DNA of 64,000 bases, taken from assembly GCF_001278035.1 (NCBI RefSeq), contig NZ_CP009452.1, positions 3,319,501 through 3,383,500 of the forward strand, in the 5' to 3' direction. The notes under the pieces were generated by a model, which saw only the letters and a list, made by a program, of their open reading frames with translations, was not told the DNA's origin and ran no database searches. Made by a program: the position numbers and the translations under genes. This document shows positions 45,511 to 54,119 of the stretch, one piece after another. The DNA comes from Sphingopyxis sp. 113P3. Its GTDB lineage: Bacteria; Pseudomonadota; Alphaproteobacteria; Sphingomonadales; Sphingomonadaceae. Every line of letters starts with the position of its first letter. Position 1 is the stretch's first letter.

Positions 45511-45586
45511 CCGTTCGCATCGAGCGAAGTCGAGGTGGCTTGAAAGCCGCGACGACGCACGTCTCGACCTCGCTCGGCACGAACGG
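45511..45586. repeat. Imperfect palindromic intergenic repeat (CGAGCGAAGTCGAG type)
   Basis: The 105-base gap between asd and the DUF2238 gene is mostly an inverted repeat. The left arm (45511-45537) contains CCGTTCG and CGAGCGAAGTCGAG. The right arm (45560-45586) contains CTCGACCTCGCTCG and CGAACGG, with 21 of 27 positions pairing. Elements of this kind, with a core like TCGAGCGAAGTCGAGA, are scattered in sphingomonad genomes as I remember them. It also forms a large hairpin downstream of asd. Confidence 0.6.
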
Positions 45587-45603
45587 ACCCTGTGTCCGCA
45601 GGC

Positions 45604-46629
45604 TTACCCCTTCTTGAGATGCCGGCGGCCGAGGAGTTCGGCGATCTGCACGGCATTGAGCGCCGCACCCTTGCGGAGATTGTCGCTGACGCACCAGAGG
45701 TTGAGGCCGTTTTCGATCGTCGGGTCTTCACGGACGCGGCTGATGAAGGTCGCAAAGTCGCCGACACATTCGACGGGAGTGGTGTAACCGCCATCCTCGC
45801 GCTTGTCGTGAAGCACGACGCCGGGAGCCTCGCGCAGGATGCGCTGCGCCTCCTCAGCCGACAGCTCGTCCTCGAGTTCGATATTGATCGCCTCGGAGTG
45901 ACCGACGAACACCGGTACACGCACGCAGGTCGCGGTGACCTTGATCTTGGGGTCGAGGATCTTCTTCGTTTCGACGACCATCTTCCACTCTTCCTTCGTC
46001 GAGCCGTCGTCGAGGAACTTGTCGATGTGGGGGATGACGTTGAAGGCGATCTGCTTGGTGAACTTCTGCACGTCCTTTTCATCGCCGACGAAGATCTGGC
46101 GCGTCTGGTTCCAAAGTTCGTCCATGCCGGCCTTGCCCGCGCCCGACACCGACTGATAGGTCGCAACGACGACGCGCTTGATCGTCGCGGCGTCGTGGAG
46201 CGGCTTCAGCGCGACGACCATCTGCGCGGTCGAGCAATTGGGGTTCGCGATAATGTTGCGCGCCTTGTAGCCGTCGATCGCATCGGGATTCACCTCGGGC
46301 ACGATCAGCGGCACATCGGGGTCCATCCGGTAAAGCGACGAATTGTCGATGACGACGCAGCCCGCCGCCGCTGCCTTGGGCGCATGGATGGCGGTCGCGT
46401 CGCTGCCGATGGCGAAGATCGCCATGTCCCAGCCGCTCCAATCGAAGTTCTCGATATTCTGGCATTTCACGGTACGACCGGTGTCGCCGATCTCGACCGC
46501 TTCGCCCTGGCTGCGCGACGAGGCGACAGCGGCGAGTTCGGCGATCGGAAATTCACGCTCGGCGAGGATGGCGAGGACTTCGCGTCCGACGTTGCCCGTC
46601 GCACCCGCGACGACGATCCGGTAACCCAT
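45604..46629 (-). CDS. asd: Aspartate-semialdehyde dehydrogenase
   Basis: A 341-residue NADPH enzyme that reduces aspartyl phosphate to the semialdehyde, the branch point to lysine/diaminopimelate, threonine and methionine. The cofactor loop is VAGATGNVGREVL, the catalytic Cys is in NPNCSTAQMV, YQSVSGAGKAG follows, and the VFVGHSEAI segment with the active-site His is present. The length is normal. It lies downstream of rplS beyond a terminator and on the same strand. Confidence 0.96.
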   Translation of the reverse strand: MGYRIVVAGATGNVGREVLAILAEREFPIAELAAVASSRSQGEAVEIGDTGRTVKCQNIENFDWSGWDMAIFAIGSDATAIHAPKAAAAGCVVIDNSSLYRMDPDVPLIVPEVNPDAIDGYKARNIIANPNCSTAQMVVALKPLHDAATIKRVVVATYQSVSGAGKAGMDELWNQTRQIFVGDEKDVQKFTKQIAFNVIPHIDKFLDDGSTKEEWKMVVETKKILDPKIKVTATCVRVPVFVGHSEAINIELEDELSAEEAQRILREAPGVVLHDKREDGGYTTPVECVGDFATFISRVREDPTIENGLNLWCVSDNLRKGAALNAVQIAELLGRRHLKKG

Positions 46630-46662
46630 GAATTTGTCCTTTGATGCTGATGTCTGAAATGA

Positions 46663-46702
46663 AAAACGACCGGTTTCGCGCTTTGGCGGAACCGGTCGTT
46701 TT
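46663..46702 (-). terminator. rplS: Terminator after rplS
   Basis: Perfect 13-bp arms (AAAACGACCGGTT/AACCGGTCGTTTT) with a 14-base loop, flanked by A and T runs on both strands. It ends the ffh-rplS region on the minus strand and separates it from asd. Confidence 0.88.
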
Positions 46703-46739
46703 GGAAAGCTGTTTCGGCTTTGTAGGGAGAAAGCTCTCC

Positions 46740-47117
46740 TTAGCCTTCGCCGGCTTCCGACCGGTAATCGCGGCGCTCCGCAATACGCGCCGATTTACCG
46801 GTGCGGCCCCGCAGATAGTAGAGCTTCGCACGGCGGACGGCGCCCTTGCGGACGACGGTAATGCTGTCGATGTTCGGCGAGTAGAGCGGGAAAACACGCT
46901 CGACGCCCTCACCGAACGACAGTTTGCGCACGGTGAAATTCGAGCCCATTCCCTTGTTCGAGCGAGCGATGCACACGCCCTCGAAATTCTGAACGCGGGT
47001 GCGTTCGCCTTCAACGACGCGCACGCCGACACGCAGCGTGTCGCCGGGACGGAAGGTCGGAATGTCTTTGCCAGCCTTGGCGATTTCTTCGGCTTCGATC
47101 GTCTGGATGAGGTTCAT
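46740..47117 (-). CDS. rplS: 50S ribosomal protein L19
   Basis: A 125-residue large-subunit protein at the 30S-50S interface. [42 protein letters not shown] and [15 protein letters not shown] are L19 signatures. It overlaps the trmD stop as ATGA, and a strong terminator follows. This is the usual last gene of the rpsP-rimM-trmD-rplS cluster. Confidence 0.97.
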   Translation of the reverse strand: MNLIQTIEAEEIAKAGKDIPTFRPGDTLRVGVRVVEGERTRVQNFEGVCIARSNKGMGSNFTVRKLSFGEGVERVFPLYSPNIDSITVVRKGAVRRAKLYYLRGRTGKSARIAERRDYRSEAGEG

Positions 47118-47860
47118 GGCCCCTGGTCCTTCTTCTGTTGCCGCGCGCCAGAGGCAGGTCGGTCCCGAGCGCCCTCATGGCGCTCCCAAAGGTCCGGCCT
47201 GCGTAACCGTGTGTCCTCTTCCGCCCTTTGTTTCCGCCAGGCGGCGATCTTCGCATGATCCCCCGATCGCAGCACTTCGGGGATCGTGCGCCCTTCCCAT
47301 GTGACAGGTCGGGTATAATGCGGATACTCGATCAAACCATTCTCGAACGATTCGTCGTCTCCGCTAGAAGCCGCGCCCATTACGCCGGGAAGCAGCCGAA
47401 TGCAAGCGTCGAGAAGCAACAGCGCCGCCATCTCTCCGCCCGATAGAACGAGGTCGCCCATCGACAATTGTTCGATCGGCCGCGCCTCGAAAATGCGTTC
47501 GTCGAATCCTTCGAAGCGGCCGCAGAGAATGATCGCGCCGGGACCCTCCGCAAGCCCGCGCACCCGCGCCTGGGTGATGGGCGCCCCGCGCGGCGTCATC
47601 GCAAGCAAGGGCAGCCCCGGATAGGCGGCGACCGCATGATCGATGGCCCGGCCCAGCACATCGGCCTTCAGTACCATCCCCGCGCCCCCGCCAGCGGGCG
47701 TGTCGTCAACGGTGCGGTGCCGGTCGATCGCAAAATCGCGGATCTGCACCGGCGCACAGGCCCATGTCCCGCTCTCCAGCGCGCGTCCCGCCATGCTGTG
47801 TCCCAGCGGCCCCGGGAACATGTCGGGATAAAGCGTGAGGGGGACAGCGGTGAAGGTCAT
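47114..47860 (-). CDS. trmD: tRNA (guanine-N1)-methyltransferase TrmD
   Basis: A 248-residue SPOUT-class methyltransferase that makes m1G37 in tRNAs reading CNN and some GG codons, and so prevents frameshifting. The start [20 protein letters not shown], the [12 protein letters not shown] segment, the knot regions ([36 protein letters not shown]) and the [13 protein letters not shown] segment are typical. The frame opens earlier, but the ATG at 47860 both begins the conserved part and overlaps the preceding small gene as ATGA. Confidence 0.95.
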   Translation of the reverse strand: MTFTAVPLTLYPDMFPGPLGHSMAGRALESGTWACAPVQIRDFAIDRHRTVDDTPAGGGAGMVLKADVLGRAIDHAVAAYPGLPLLAMTPRGAPITQARVRGLAEGPGAIILCGRFEGFDERIFEARPIEQLSMGDLVLSGGEMAALLLLDACIRLLPGVMGAASSGDDESFENGLIEYPHYTRPVTWEGRTIPEVLRSGDHAKIAAWRKQRAEEDTRLRRPDLWERHEGARDRPASGARQQKKDQGP

Positions 47861-48189
47861 CGGTGCCTGCTCCCAACACTGAGCGAAGCAACAAAGGCGG
47901 CCGCGCCAAACGATAACAGCGCGGCCGCAAGTCCTATCATCGAGGCCATCATCACCATGCTGCAAGCGTCGACCCCGCATCTCTCTGGCGCCGTCAAGCC
48001 CGTGATGAGGGAATGAAGGAAAGCAAAGACAAGGAGTGCAGCCAGGGGTCCTGGAACAAATGAGGCAGACAGAAACACAATGCGCCTTCTAGACCAGCGC
48101 GGACGGAATCTGGCGAGACCATAGCCCAATATTCCGGACGAGATCGTGGATCCCAGCAGCAGCAGGATGAAAACCCGGCCATCTGACAT
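47857..48189 (-). CDS. Small membrane protein of unknown function coupled to trmD
   Basis: A 110-residue protein with about three hydrophobic helices: [39 protein letters not shown], and [20 protein letters not shown], the last followed by FVASL. A basic loop ([10 protein letters not shown]) lies between the first two, and there is a Cys pair (ERCGVDACS). I do not recognise a family. Its stop overlaps the trmD start as ATGA, so it is translated together with trmD. The frame is open upstream across the LysR gene, and the ATG at 48189 is chosen because the hydrophobic protein starts there. It does not belong to the standard ribosomal cluster. Confidence 0.7.
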   Translation of the reverse strand: MSDGRVFILLLLGSTISSGILGYGLARFRPRWSRRRIVFLSASFVPGPLAALLVFAFLHSLITGLTAPERCGVDACSMVMMASMIGLAAALLSFGAAAFVASLSVGSRHR

Positions 48190-48233
48190 CGCTTGCAGTC
48201 CTTTCTTGGCTCCGCTGCCGACGCGTCGTCGCC

Positions 48234-49157
48234 TCATGGCAGCGGCCGCCATAGCGCCTCGGGCAGGATGTGGCGATCCTTCTCGATCTCGGCGTGCAGC
48301 CATTCGCGGAAGCGTTCGATCTTCCTCACCCCGACCCGGTTTTCGCGATGAACAAGCCACATGCCCGATGCCTCCGAGACGTAGAGCGTATCGAAGGGCT
48401 GGACGAGGCGCCCGCTCGCCAGTTCGGCCCGCCAATAGAGCGGCGTCATCATCGCGACGCCGAAACCCGCCTGCACGGCGCTCGCTTCCTGCAACTGACT
48501 GTCGAGCTCGATCCCGCGCCGCGACGGAGCCGGCGGCGTTGCGACGCCAGCGGCGGCGAACCAGTCCGCCCACCAGCTGTCGTTTGGAGCGAGCCGCTGG
48601 ACGCGCAGGAGGTCAGCGGGCTCGCGGATTCCGTGCTCCTCGATGAAGGCGGGCGAAGCGATAGGCGCCAGATACTGGCGCATCAGGAAATCGGCGCGCA
48701 GCCCCGGCCAATGCCCCCGCCCGATGCGGATTGCGACATCGACATTCGACGCATCGAAATCCACAAGCACGTTGCTCATCGCCATGCGCACCGCAAGATC
48801 GGGATATTGAAGCTGGAAACTGCCGATCCGCGCGCTGAGCCACGTCCCCCCGAAACTGGTGGCGGCATTGATGGTCAGCACCTCAGCCTCATCGCTGTCG
48901 AGCGATGCGAAAGCATCGTCCATCGAGGCGAACGCGGCGCGGATTGCGGGAAGCAGTCGCTCTCCCGTTTCAGAAAGCCGCACGCGGCCTTTCTCCCGAA
49001 CGAACAGCGCATGTCCGAGCCGGTTTTCCAATTGGCGAACCTGATAGCTGACCGCGGCCTGCGTCATCCCGAGCTCCTCGGCAGCGCGCGAGAAATTCTC
49101 CAGCCTTCCAGCGGCTTCGAAGGCTCTGATGGCGGCAAGGGGCGGTAGTCTGGACAC
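48234..49157 (-). CDS. LysR-family transcriptional regulator (GcvA-like)
   Basis: A 307-residue LysR regulator. Residues 1-60 are the helix-turn-helix (AIRAFEAAGRLENFSRAAEELGMTQAAVSYQVRQLENRLG-type). The rest is the effector domain, with VDVAIRIGRGHWPGL and the GcvA-subgroup features NDSWWADWFAAAG and GFGVAMMTPLYW. The effector is unknown. A GTG start at 49157 with GGGAG just upstream fits the usual N-terminus SRLPPLAAIRAF; the frame is open to 49244. It is divergent from a small plus-strand gene, which is a candidate target. Confidence 0.9.
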   Translation of the reverse strand: MSRLPPLAAIRAFEAAGRLENFSRAAEELGMTQAAVSYQVRQLENRLGHALFVREKGRVRLSETGERLLPAIRAAFASMDDAFASLDSDEAEVLTINAATSFGGTWLSARIGSFQLQYPDLAVRMAMSNVLVDFDASNVDVAIRIGRGHWPGLRADFLMRQYLAPIASPAFIEEHGIREPADLLRVQRLAPNDSWWADWFAAAGVATPPAPSRRGIELDSQLQEASAVQAGFGVAMMTPLYWRAELASGRLVQPFDTLYVSEASGMWLVHRENRVGVRKIERFREWLHAEIEKDRHILPEALWRPLP

Positions 49158-49260
49158 GAGCTCCCTATAAGCTGCGCTTATGATCTTCGGCAAAGCTTTT
49201 GTTGGCCCGATCGCCGCGCGAGGCGCATTGAGGGGGCACCCCACGAGCAGGAGGCGATCG

Positions 49261-49422
49261 ATGATGGACGAAATGTGGATGCGCGGCTGGACCGAGAATC
49301 ACGGGCGCTTCAGCGCCGATCTCGATCGCGGCATTTCCCAGGTTGCGCAGGCGTGGCGGAACTGGCGTGCACGCGGCGCGCGTCCTGCCGCCCCCTCCAA
49401 GCCCCGTGCCGGGGCGCACTGA
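49261..49422 (+). CDS. Small Trp/Arg-rich protein
   Basis: A 53-residue protein beginning MMDEMWMRGWTENHGRFSAD and ending in a basic, Pro-rich tail. AGGAGG precedes the ATG by 6 bases, an excellent ribosome-binding site, although the frame is open 81 bases further upstream. It is divergent from the LysR gene 103 bases away. No domain is recognised. The Trp-rich amphipathic N-terminus and basic C-terminus could bind membrane or nucleic acid, which is inference only. An inverted-repeat element starts directly after the stop. Confidence 0.55.
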   Translation: MMDEMWMRGWTENHGRFSADLDRGISQVAQAWRNWRARGARPAAPSKPRAGAH

Positions 49423-49425
49423 GAC

Positions 49426-49503
49426 GGACGGAAATCGTGTCGACCGTGCCGCTGCGCGCAAGCTGCGCGCCGGCCGCTCACCCTTGCGGCGCGATTTCCG
49501 TCC
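49426..49503. terminator. 78-base nested inverted repeat between the small ORF and rimM
   Basis: GGACGGAAATCG at 49426 pairs perfectly with CGATTTCCGTCC at 49492. Inside, GCGCGC-AAGCT-GCGCGC forms a second hairpin and GCCGC/GCGGC a third. The element fills the gap between two convergent stops (49422 and 49522). It could act as a two-way terminator, but there is no T-run. Confidence 0.5.
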
Positions 49504-49521
49504 AACCTCTGCCGGATGACT

Positions 49522-50031
49522 TTATTCGGCGAAAGCCGCCGTCACGATGATCCCCCCATCGCTCCATTCGGGCACCGCTTGCGGGGTCATCGGCACCATG
49601 AAGCGCGTCGCCCGCCGGCCCGGTTCGGAGGGTCGCTCGATCTCGAGAATGTCTCCCGCACCGAAATTCTCGACGGCAACGACGGTGCCGAGCGCCTCGC
49701 CTTCGGTGGAGGTGCAGGAAAGGCCGATAAGATCGTGATGATAATATTCGCCAGGGCCAAGCGGCGGGAGCGCCGAGCGGGGCACGGTGAGCAGCGTCCC
49801 GCGCAGCGCCTCGGCCGCCGCGCGGTCAGTCACTTCGGCGAAGCGCGCGACGGCGCCCTGGTTCGCGGGGCGAACCGATAGCAGCGTCAGCTTGCGGGTG
49901 CCGGCGTCGAAGGTGGAAAAGGCGCGCAAGGCGTCCGCGCCTTCCCCGAACAATTTGAGGCGGACCTCGCCCCGCACCCCGTGCGCGCCAGCAATGGCGG
50001 CAAGGGTGACAGGGCGGTCGGCGTGCGCCAA
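49522..50031 (-). CDS. rimM: Ribosome maturation factor RimM
   Basis: A 169-residue 16S processing factor that binds S19 and helps mature the 30S head. The N-terminal VTLAAIAGAHGVRGEVRLKLF, the EALRGTLLTVPRSALPPLGPGEYYHHDLIG segment and the C-terminal PRC-barrel portion ending FMVPMTPQAVPEW are family features. It starts 3 bases after the rpsP stop. In most proteobacteria trmD follows directly; here about 1.7 kb with a LysR gene and two small genes separates them. Confidence 0.95.
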   Translation of the reverse strand: MAHADRPVTLAAIAGAHGVRGEVRLKLFGEGADALRAFSTFDAGTRKLTLLSVRPANQGAVARFAEVTDRAAAEALRGTLLTVPRSALPPLGPGEYYHHDLIGLSCTSTEGEALGTVVAVENFGAGDILEIERPSEPGRRATRFMVPMTPQAVPEWSDGGIIVTAAFAE

Positions 50032-50034
50032 GGC

Positions 50035-50631
50035 TTAGCCTTCGGCCTTTTCTTCGCCAGCCTCTTCGGCCACCGGGCCGCCTTCGGCGACTTCTTCGGC
50101 GATCGCAGCGGCGTCCTCGGCGGTCGCTTCGGCCGGAACCTCTTCTGCCACGGCGTCGGCGACGGCTTCGGCAGTCTCTTCGCTCTTCACCGAGCCGGTC
50201 GCGTCGGACTCGGCAGCTTCGGGAGCTGCCGGCTCTTCGGCGGGAGCTTCTTCAGCCGGAGCAGCGGCAGCTTCCTTCGCGGCCTCTTCGGCCTCGGCCA
50301 GCTTTGCAGCCTTTTCTTCGGCGCGTTCCTTGGCCTTCTCGCCCGGCTCGCCCTTCTTGGGATTGCTGCGCGCGGCGCGTTCCTTGAGGCCCGCGGCATC
50401 GAGGAAGCGGGCAACACGGTCGGTCGGCTGGGCGCCGACCGAGAGCCAGTGTGCGGCACGCTCGGTGTCAAGCTTGACGCGCTCCGGATTGTCCTTGGCG
50501 AGCAGCGGGTTGTAGCTGCCGATGCGCTCGATGAAGCGGCCGTCGCGCGGGCTGCGCGAGTCGGCGACGACAATCTTGTAATAGGGGCGCTTTTTCGAAC
50601 CGCCGCGCGAAAGGCGAATTGAGGTAGCCAT
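50035..50631 (-). CDS. rpsP: 30S ribosomal protein S16 with long Ala/Glu tail
   Basis: A 198-residue S16. Residues 1 to about 85 are the normal S16 ([47 protein letters not shown]). The rest is a basic linker (about 86-115, with [20 protein letters not shown]) and an acidic, low-complexity Ala/Glu/Pro tail of about 85 residues. Canonical S16 is 80-90 residues. Tails of this kind occur in sphingomonads as far as I know, and their role is unknown. It lies between ffh and rimM in the usual order. Confidence 0.95.
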   Translation of the reverse strand: MATSIRLSRGGSKKRPYYKIVVADSRSPRDGRFIERIGSYNPLLAKDNPERVKLDTERAAHWLSVGAQPTDRVARFLDAAGLKERAARSNPKKGEPGEKAKERAEEKAAKLAEAEEAAKEAAAAPAEEAPAEEPAAPEAAESDATGSVKSEETAEAVADAVAEEVPAEATAEDAAAIAEEVAEGGPVAEEAGEEKAEG

Positions 50632-50667
50632 GATAATATCCTTCTAGTCTGAACTGGTTGTCTTGGG

Positions 50668-52119
50668 TTATTTCTTCTTATTCAACATATTAGCGAGATC
50701 GGGCGGTATCGCTCCACCGCCGAGCCCGGGAAGACCGCCCATGCCGCCGCCCCCAAGGCCGGGCACGCCGGGAATTCCGCCGCCCTTGCCGAACAGCGCG
50801 CCGAGCCCCTTCAGTCCGCCCATCTTGCGGATGCGCTTCATCGCGGTCGACATTTCCTGGTGCATTTTCAGCACCTTGTTTACCTGCTGCACACTGGTTC
50901 CCGAGCCATTGGCGATGCGGATCTTGCGCTTGGCGTTGATGATTTCGGGCCTCGCGCGCTCCTTCGGGGTCATCGAGCTCATGATCGCATCGAAGTGGAC
51001 GAGCATCTTGTCGTCGGCACCGCTCTGCGCCATCGCGGCCTGCGCCTTCTTCAGGCCGGGAATCATGCCGGCGAGCGCACCAATTCCGCCCATGCGGCGC
51101 ATCTGGTTCAATTGCGTGCGAAGATCGTCGAGGTCGAACTGACCTTTCGCCATCTTCTTCGCCATCGCCTCGGCCTCTTCGGCCTGGATCGTCTCGGCAG
51201 CGCGCTCCACGAGGCTGACAACGTCCCCCATACCGAGGATGCGGCCTGCGATGCGCGAGGGCTGGAAAAGTTCAAGACCGTCGAGTTTCTCACCGGTACC
51301 GGCAAATTTGATCGGTCTTCCCGTAACGGCGCGCATCGACAGCGCGGCACCGCCGCGCGCATCGCCGTCCATGCGGGTAAGCACCACGCCGGTGAGCGGG
51401 ACCTGGTCGGTGAAGCGCTGCGCGACCTGAACCGCGTCCTGGCCTGTCAGGCTATCGACGACGAGCAAGGTCTCGGCGGGATTCGCTGCGCGCGACACCG
51501 CCTGCATCTCGTCCATCAGCTGCTGGTCGACGTGGAGGCGGCCCGCGGTGTCGAGCATCAGCACGTCAAAGCCCTGAAGCTTCGCGGCCTGCATTGCGCG
51601 CTGCGCGATTTCGACCGGCTGCTGTCCGGCAATGATCGGGAGCGTCGCGACATCGATCTGCTGACCGAGAACCGCAAGTTGCTCCTGCGCGGCAGGGCGA
51701 TGGACGTCGAGCGACGCCATCAGCACCTTCTTGCGCTCCTTATCCTTCAGGCGCTTCGCGATCTTCGCGGTGGTGGTCGTCTTACCCGAACCCTGAAGAC
51801 CGACCATCATGATGACCGCGGGCGGCGTGACGTTGAGATCAAGCTCGGCGGTTTCGGAGCCGAGCATCTCGGTCAGCGCGTCGCTGACGATCTTGACCAC
51901 CTGCTGACCCGGCGTGACCGAGCGCAGGACATTCTGCCCGACCGCAAGTTCGGTCACCTGATCGACGAAACTGCGTACGACGGGCAGCGCCACATCGGCT
52001 TCGAGAAGCGCGATTCGAACTTCGCGCATCGCGGCGCGCACATCGGCCTCAGTCAGCGCGCCGCGGCCGCGGAGCTTCCCGAAAACATCGCCAAGCCGAT
52101 TGCTCAGACTGTCGAACAT
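50668..52119 (-). CDS. ffh: Signal recognition particle protein Ffh
   Basis: The 483-residue SRP54 GTPase that binds signal sequences and 4.5S RNA and docks at FtsY. The G1 motif is GLQGSGKTTTTAK, G3 is DTAGRLHVDQQL, and G4/G5 is in TRMDGDARGGAALS. The M domain is Met-rich and ends in a Gly-rich, Met-spaced tail (GGGGMGGLPGLGGG). The frame is open to 52335, but MFDSLSNRLGDVFGKLRG begins the N domain, which fixes 52119. Its partner ftsY is also in this window at 56185. Confidence 0.96.
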   Translation of the reverse strand: MFDSLSNRLGDVFGKLRGRGALTEADVRAAMREVRIALLEADVALPVVRSFVDQVTELAVGQNVLRSVTPGQQVVKIVSDALTEMLGSETAELDLNVTPPAVIMMVGLQGSGKTTTTAKIAKRLKDKERKKVLMASLDVHRPAAQEQLAVLGQQIDVATLPIIAGQQPVEIAQRAMQAAKLQGFDVLMLDTAGRLHVDQQLMDEMQAVSRAANPAETLLVVDSLTGQDAVQVAQRFTDQVPLTGVVLTRMDGDARGGAALSMRAVTGRPIKFAGTGEKLDGLELFQPSRIAGRILGMGDVVSLVERAAETIQAEEAEAMAKKMAKGQFDLDDLRTQLNQMRRMGGIGALAGMIPGLKKAQAAMAQSGADDKMLVHFDAIMSSMTPKERARPEIINAKRKIRIANGSGTSVQQVNKVLKMHQEMSTAMKRIRKMGGLKGLGALFGKGGGIPGVPGLGGGGMGGLPGLGGGAIPPDLANMLNKKK

Positions 52120-52391
52120 GTGGCCCAAAATCCCTTCTGACAGGCCGCAACGCAAAAGACGCCGGTGAGCGAAACCTCGCCAACCAGCGGCTATCCGTGG
52201 ACAGATTTTCCGTCGCGGATGTCGATATGCCCGCCCGCAAGATGCGGCCGAACGGGGCGCCCTTACGGGAAAGCGGGCAAGAAGGCAAGTCTGCGCAATC
52301 CCGCATGTCGCAAGGTCATGGGCACCGGTTCTCACTTAACGCAAATTTCACGCCTTCGGGTGCAAGGAGGGACGACTGTGGGGACATAGCA

Positions 52392-54029
52392 ATGAGAGCC
52401 GAAACGATCGTGCCGAAGGAATGGGATCGCAGCGAGGGGGCCAAACGCGACATCGTTGCAGGCGGCATCGTCATCGCCGCCATTCTTCTGTTCGTCGGCA
52501 CGGGCAGCAGTGTGATGCAATCGGTGGTGCGCACGCTCGCGGGAGTGAGTGGCGGCACCGATCGGGTGCTCGCGGCAACCCTGATCCTCAATATCGCGCT
52601 GATCCTGTTTGGCTGGCGGCGTTACGACGACCTCAACCGCGAGATTCGTGAGCGCACCCTTGCCGAGAAGCGGGCGCGTTTCCTTGCCGATACCGACCCC
52701 CTCACAGGCTATCTCAACCGGCGTGCCCTGCTCGCCGCCGGCCCCTCGCTGGTCGCAGCAGCGGCGGCCGAAAAGCGCCATGTCGCATTGCTGCTCCTCG
52801 ACCTTGATCATTTCAAGACGGTGAACGACATCCATGGTCATGTCGCAGGCGATCATGTGCTGCAGGTTGCAGCTGAGCGGATCACTGCTATCCTGCCCCC
52901 GAACGCAACCAAGGCGCGGCTTGGCGGCGACGAGTTCGTCGCGATGATCGCGTTCGAACCCGCCGCGCGGCACCAGATCGACGCATTGGCCGCAGCGCTT
53001 GTTGCCGCGCTCGAAGAGCCGGTCGAATATGAAGGCCAGCAGATCCGGATCGGCAGTTCGCTCGGCATCGCTCTTGCAACGGGGCAAAATGCGACAATGG
53101 AAATGCTCGTGCGCCAGGCCGACATCGCCATGTATCACGGCAAGGAGAAGGGCCGGAACCGCCATATCTGGTTCGAACCCGGCATGGAAATGGCCATGCA
53201 GGCCCGCAATCAGATTGAGACAGGCATCCGCAACGGCATGCCGCGCGGCGAATTTGTTCCGCATTTCGAACCGCAGGTCGACATCGCGAGCGGACGGCTC
53301 GTCGGCTTCGAGATGCTGATGCGATGGGATTCGCCCGAGCACGGCATGATCCCGCCCGAACGCTTCATCCCGGTTGCCGAAGAAAGCGGGTTGATCGGCG
53401 AGTTGTCGCTGCGCGTCATTCGCGACGCCATGGAGATTGCCAGGGGCTGGGACCCATCGATCTTCCTGGCGGTCAACATCTCGCCCCAGCAACTGAAAGA
53501 CCCCTGGTTCAGCCAGAAGCTGACCAAGCTCCTGGTCGAAACGGGATTTCCTGCAAGCCAGCTCGAAGTCGAGATCACCGAAAGCTCCTTGTTTGAAAAT
53601 CTCCCGCTGGTGCGTTCGATTGTCACCAGCCTCAAGAATCAGGGCGTTTCGCTTGCGCTTGACGATTTTGGTACCGGCTATAGTTCGCTTTCGCACCTGC
53701 GCGCATTGCCGTTCGACCGGATCAAGATCGACAAGAGCTTCGTCGCGGCGATGCGCGGAAGCGCCGATGCGCAGGCGATTGTCGTTGCAATCGTACGGCT
53801 TGGCGAAAGCCTTGGCATGCCGATCACAGCCGAGGGGGTCGAGGATGCCGCAACCGCGACCGAGCTCACACGGCTCGGCTGCGCGAAGGGTCAAGGCTGG
53901 CATTATGGCCGCGCGATGTCGGCTGCGGATACCGCCCATATGCTCGCCGAGCGCGGTCTCCTGCGGACACCGCTGACGGCCCCGAAGGCTCCCGGAGACG
54001 AAAGCGCCGAGTTGCGCAAATCGGCATAG
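52392..54029 (+). CDS. Membrane GGDEF/EAL cyclic-di-GMP protein
   Basis: A 545-residue inner-membrane protein with two N-terminal helices (about 21-44 and 62-76), a GGDEF domain (about 95-265) and an EAL domain (about 275-525). The active loop ARLGGDEFVAM is intact, so cyclase activity is possible. The EAL motif reads GFEMLMRWDSP (EML for EAL), with the downstream NISPQQLK, ITESSLFEN, DDFGTGYSSLSHL, IKIDKSFV and ITAEGVED motifs present, so phosphodiesterase activity is also likely. No separate sensor domain is seen. The ATG at 52392 directly precedes the membrane segment; the frame is open upstream. The 272-base gap to ffh holds no recognised gene. Confidence 0.92.
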   Translation: MRAETIVPKEWDRSEGAKRDIVAGGIVIAAILLFVGTGSSVMQSVVRTLAGVSGGTDRVLAATLILNIALILFGWRRYDDLNREIRERTLAEKRARFLADTDPLTGYLNRRALLAAGPSLVAAAAAEKRHVALLLLDLDHFKTVNDIHGHVAGDHVLQVAAERITAILPPNATKARLGGDEFVAMIAFEPAARHQIDALAAALVAALEEPVEYEGQQIRIGSSLGIALATGQNATMEMLVRQADIAMYHGKEKGRNRHIWFEPGMEMAMQARNQIETGIRNGMPRGEFVPHFEPQVDIASGRLVGFEMLMRWDSPEHGMIPPERFIPVAEESGLIGELSLRVIRDAMEIARGWDPSIFLAVNISPQQLKDPWFSQKLTKLLVETGFPASQLEVEITESSLFENLPLVRSIVTSLKNQGVSLALDDFGTGYSSLSHLRALPFDRIKIDKSFVAAMRGSADAQAIVVAIVRLGESLGMPITAEGVEDAATATELTRLGCAKGQGWHYGRAMSAADTAHMLAERGLLRTPLTAPKAPGDESAELRKSA

Positions 54030-54119
54030 GCGCGTCGCGCCCGGTGTCGGAAAAGAAGAGCTGGCGAGCCAGCCCCGCCTCGCTAGACTTCCCGCCTGCG
54101 CGCCCTTACATGCGCGAAC

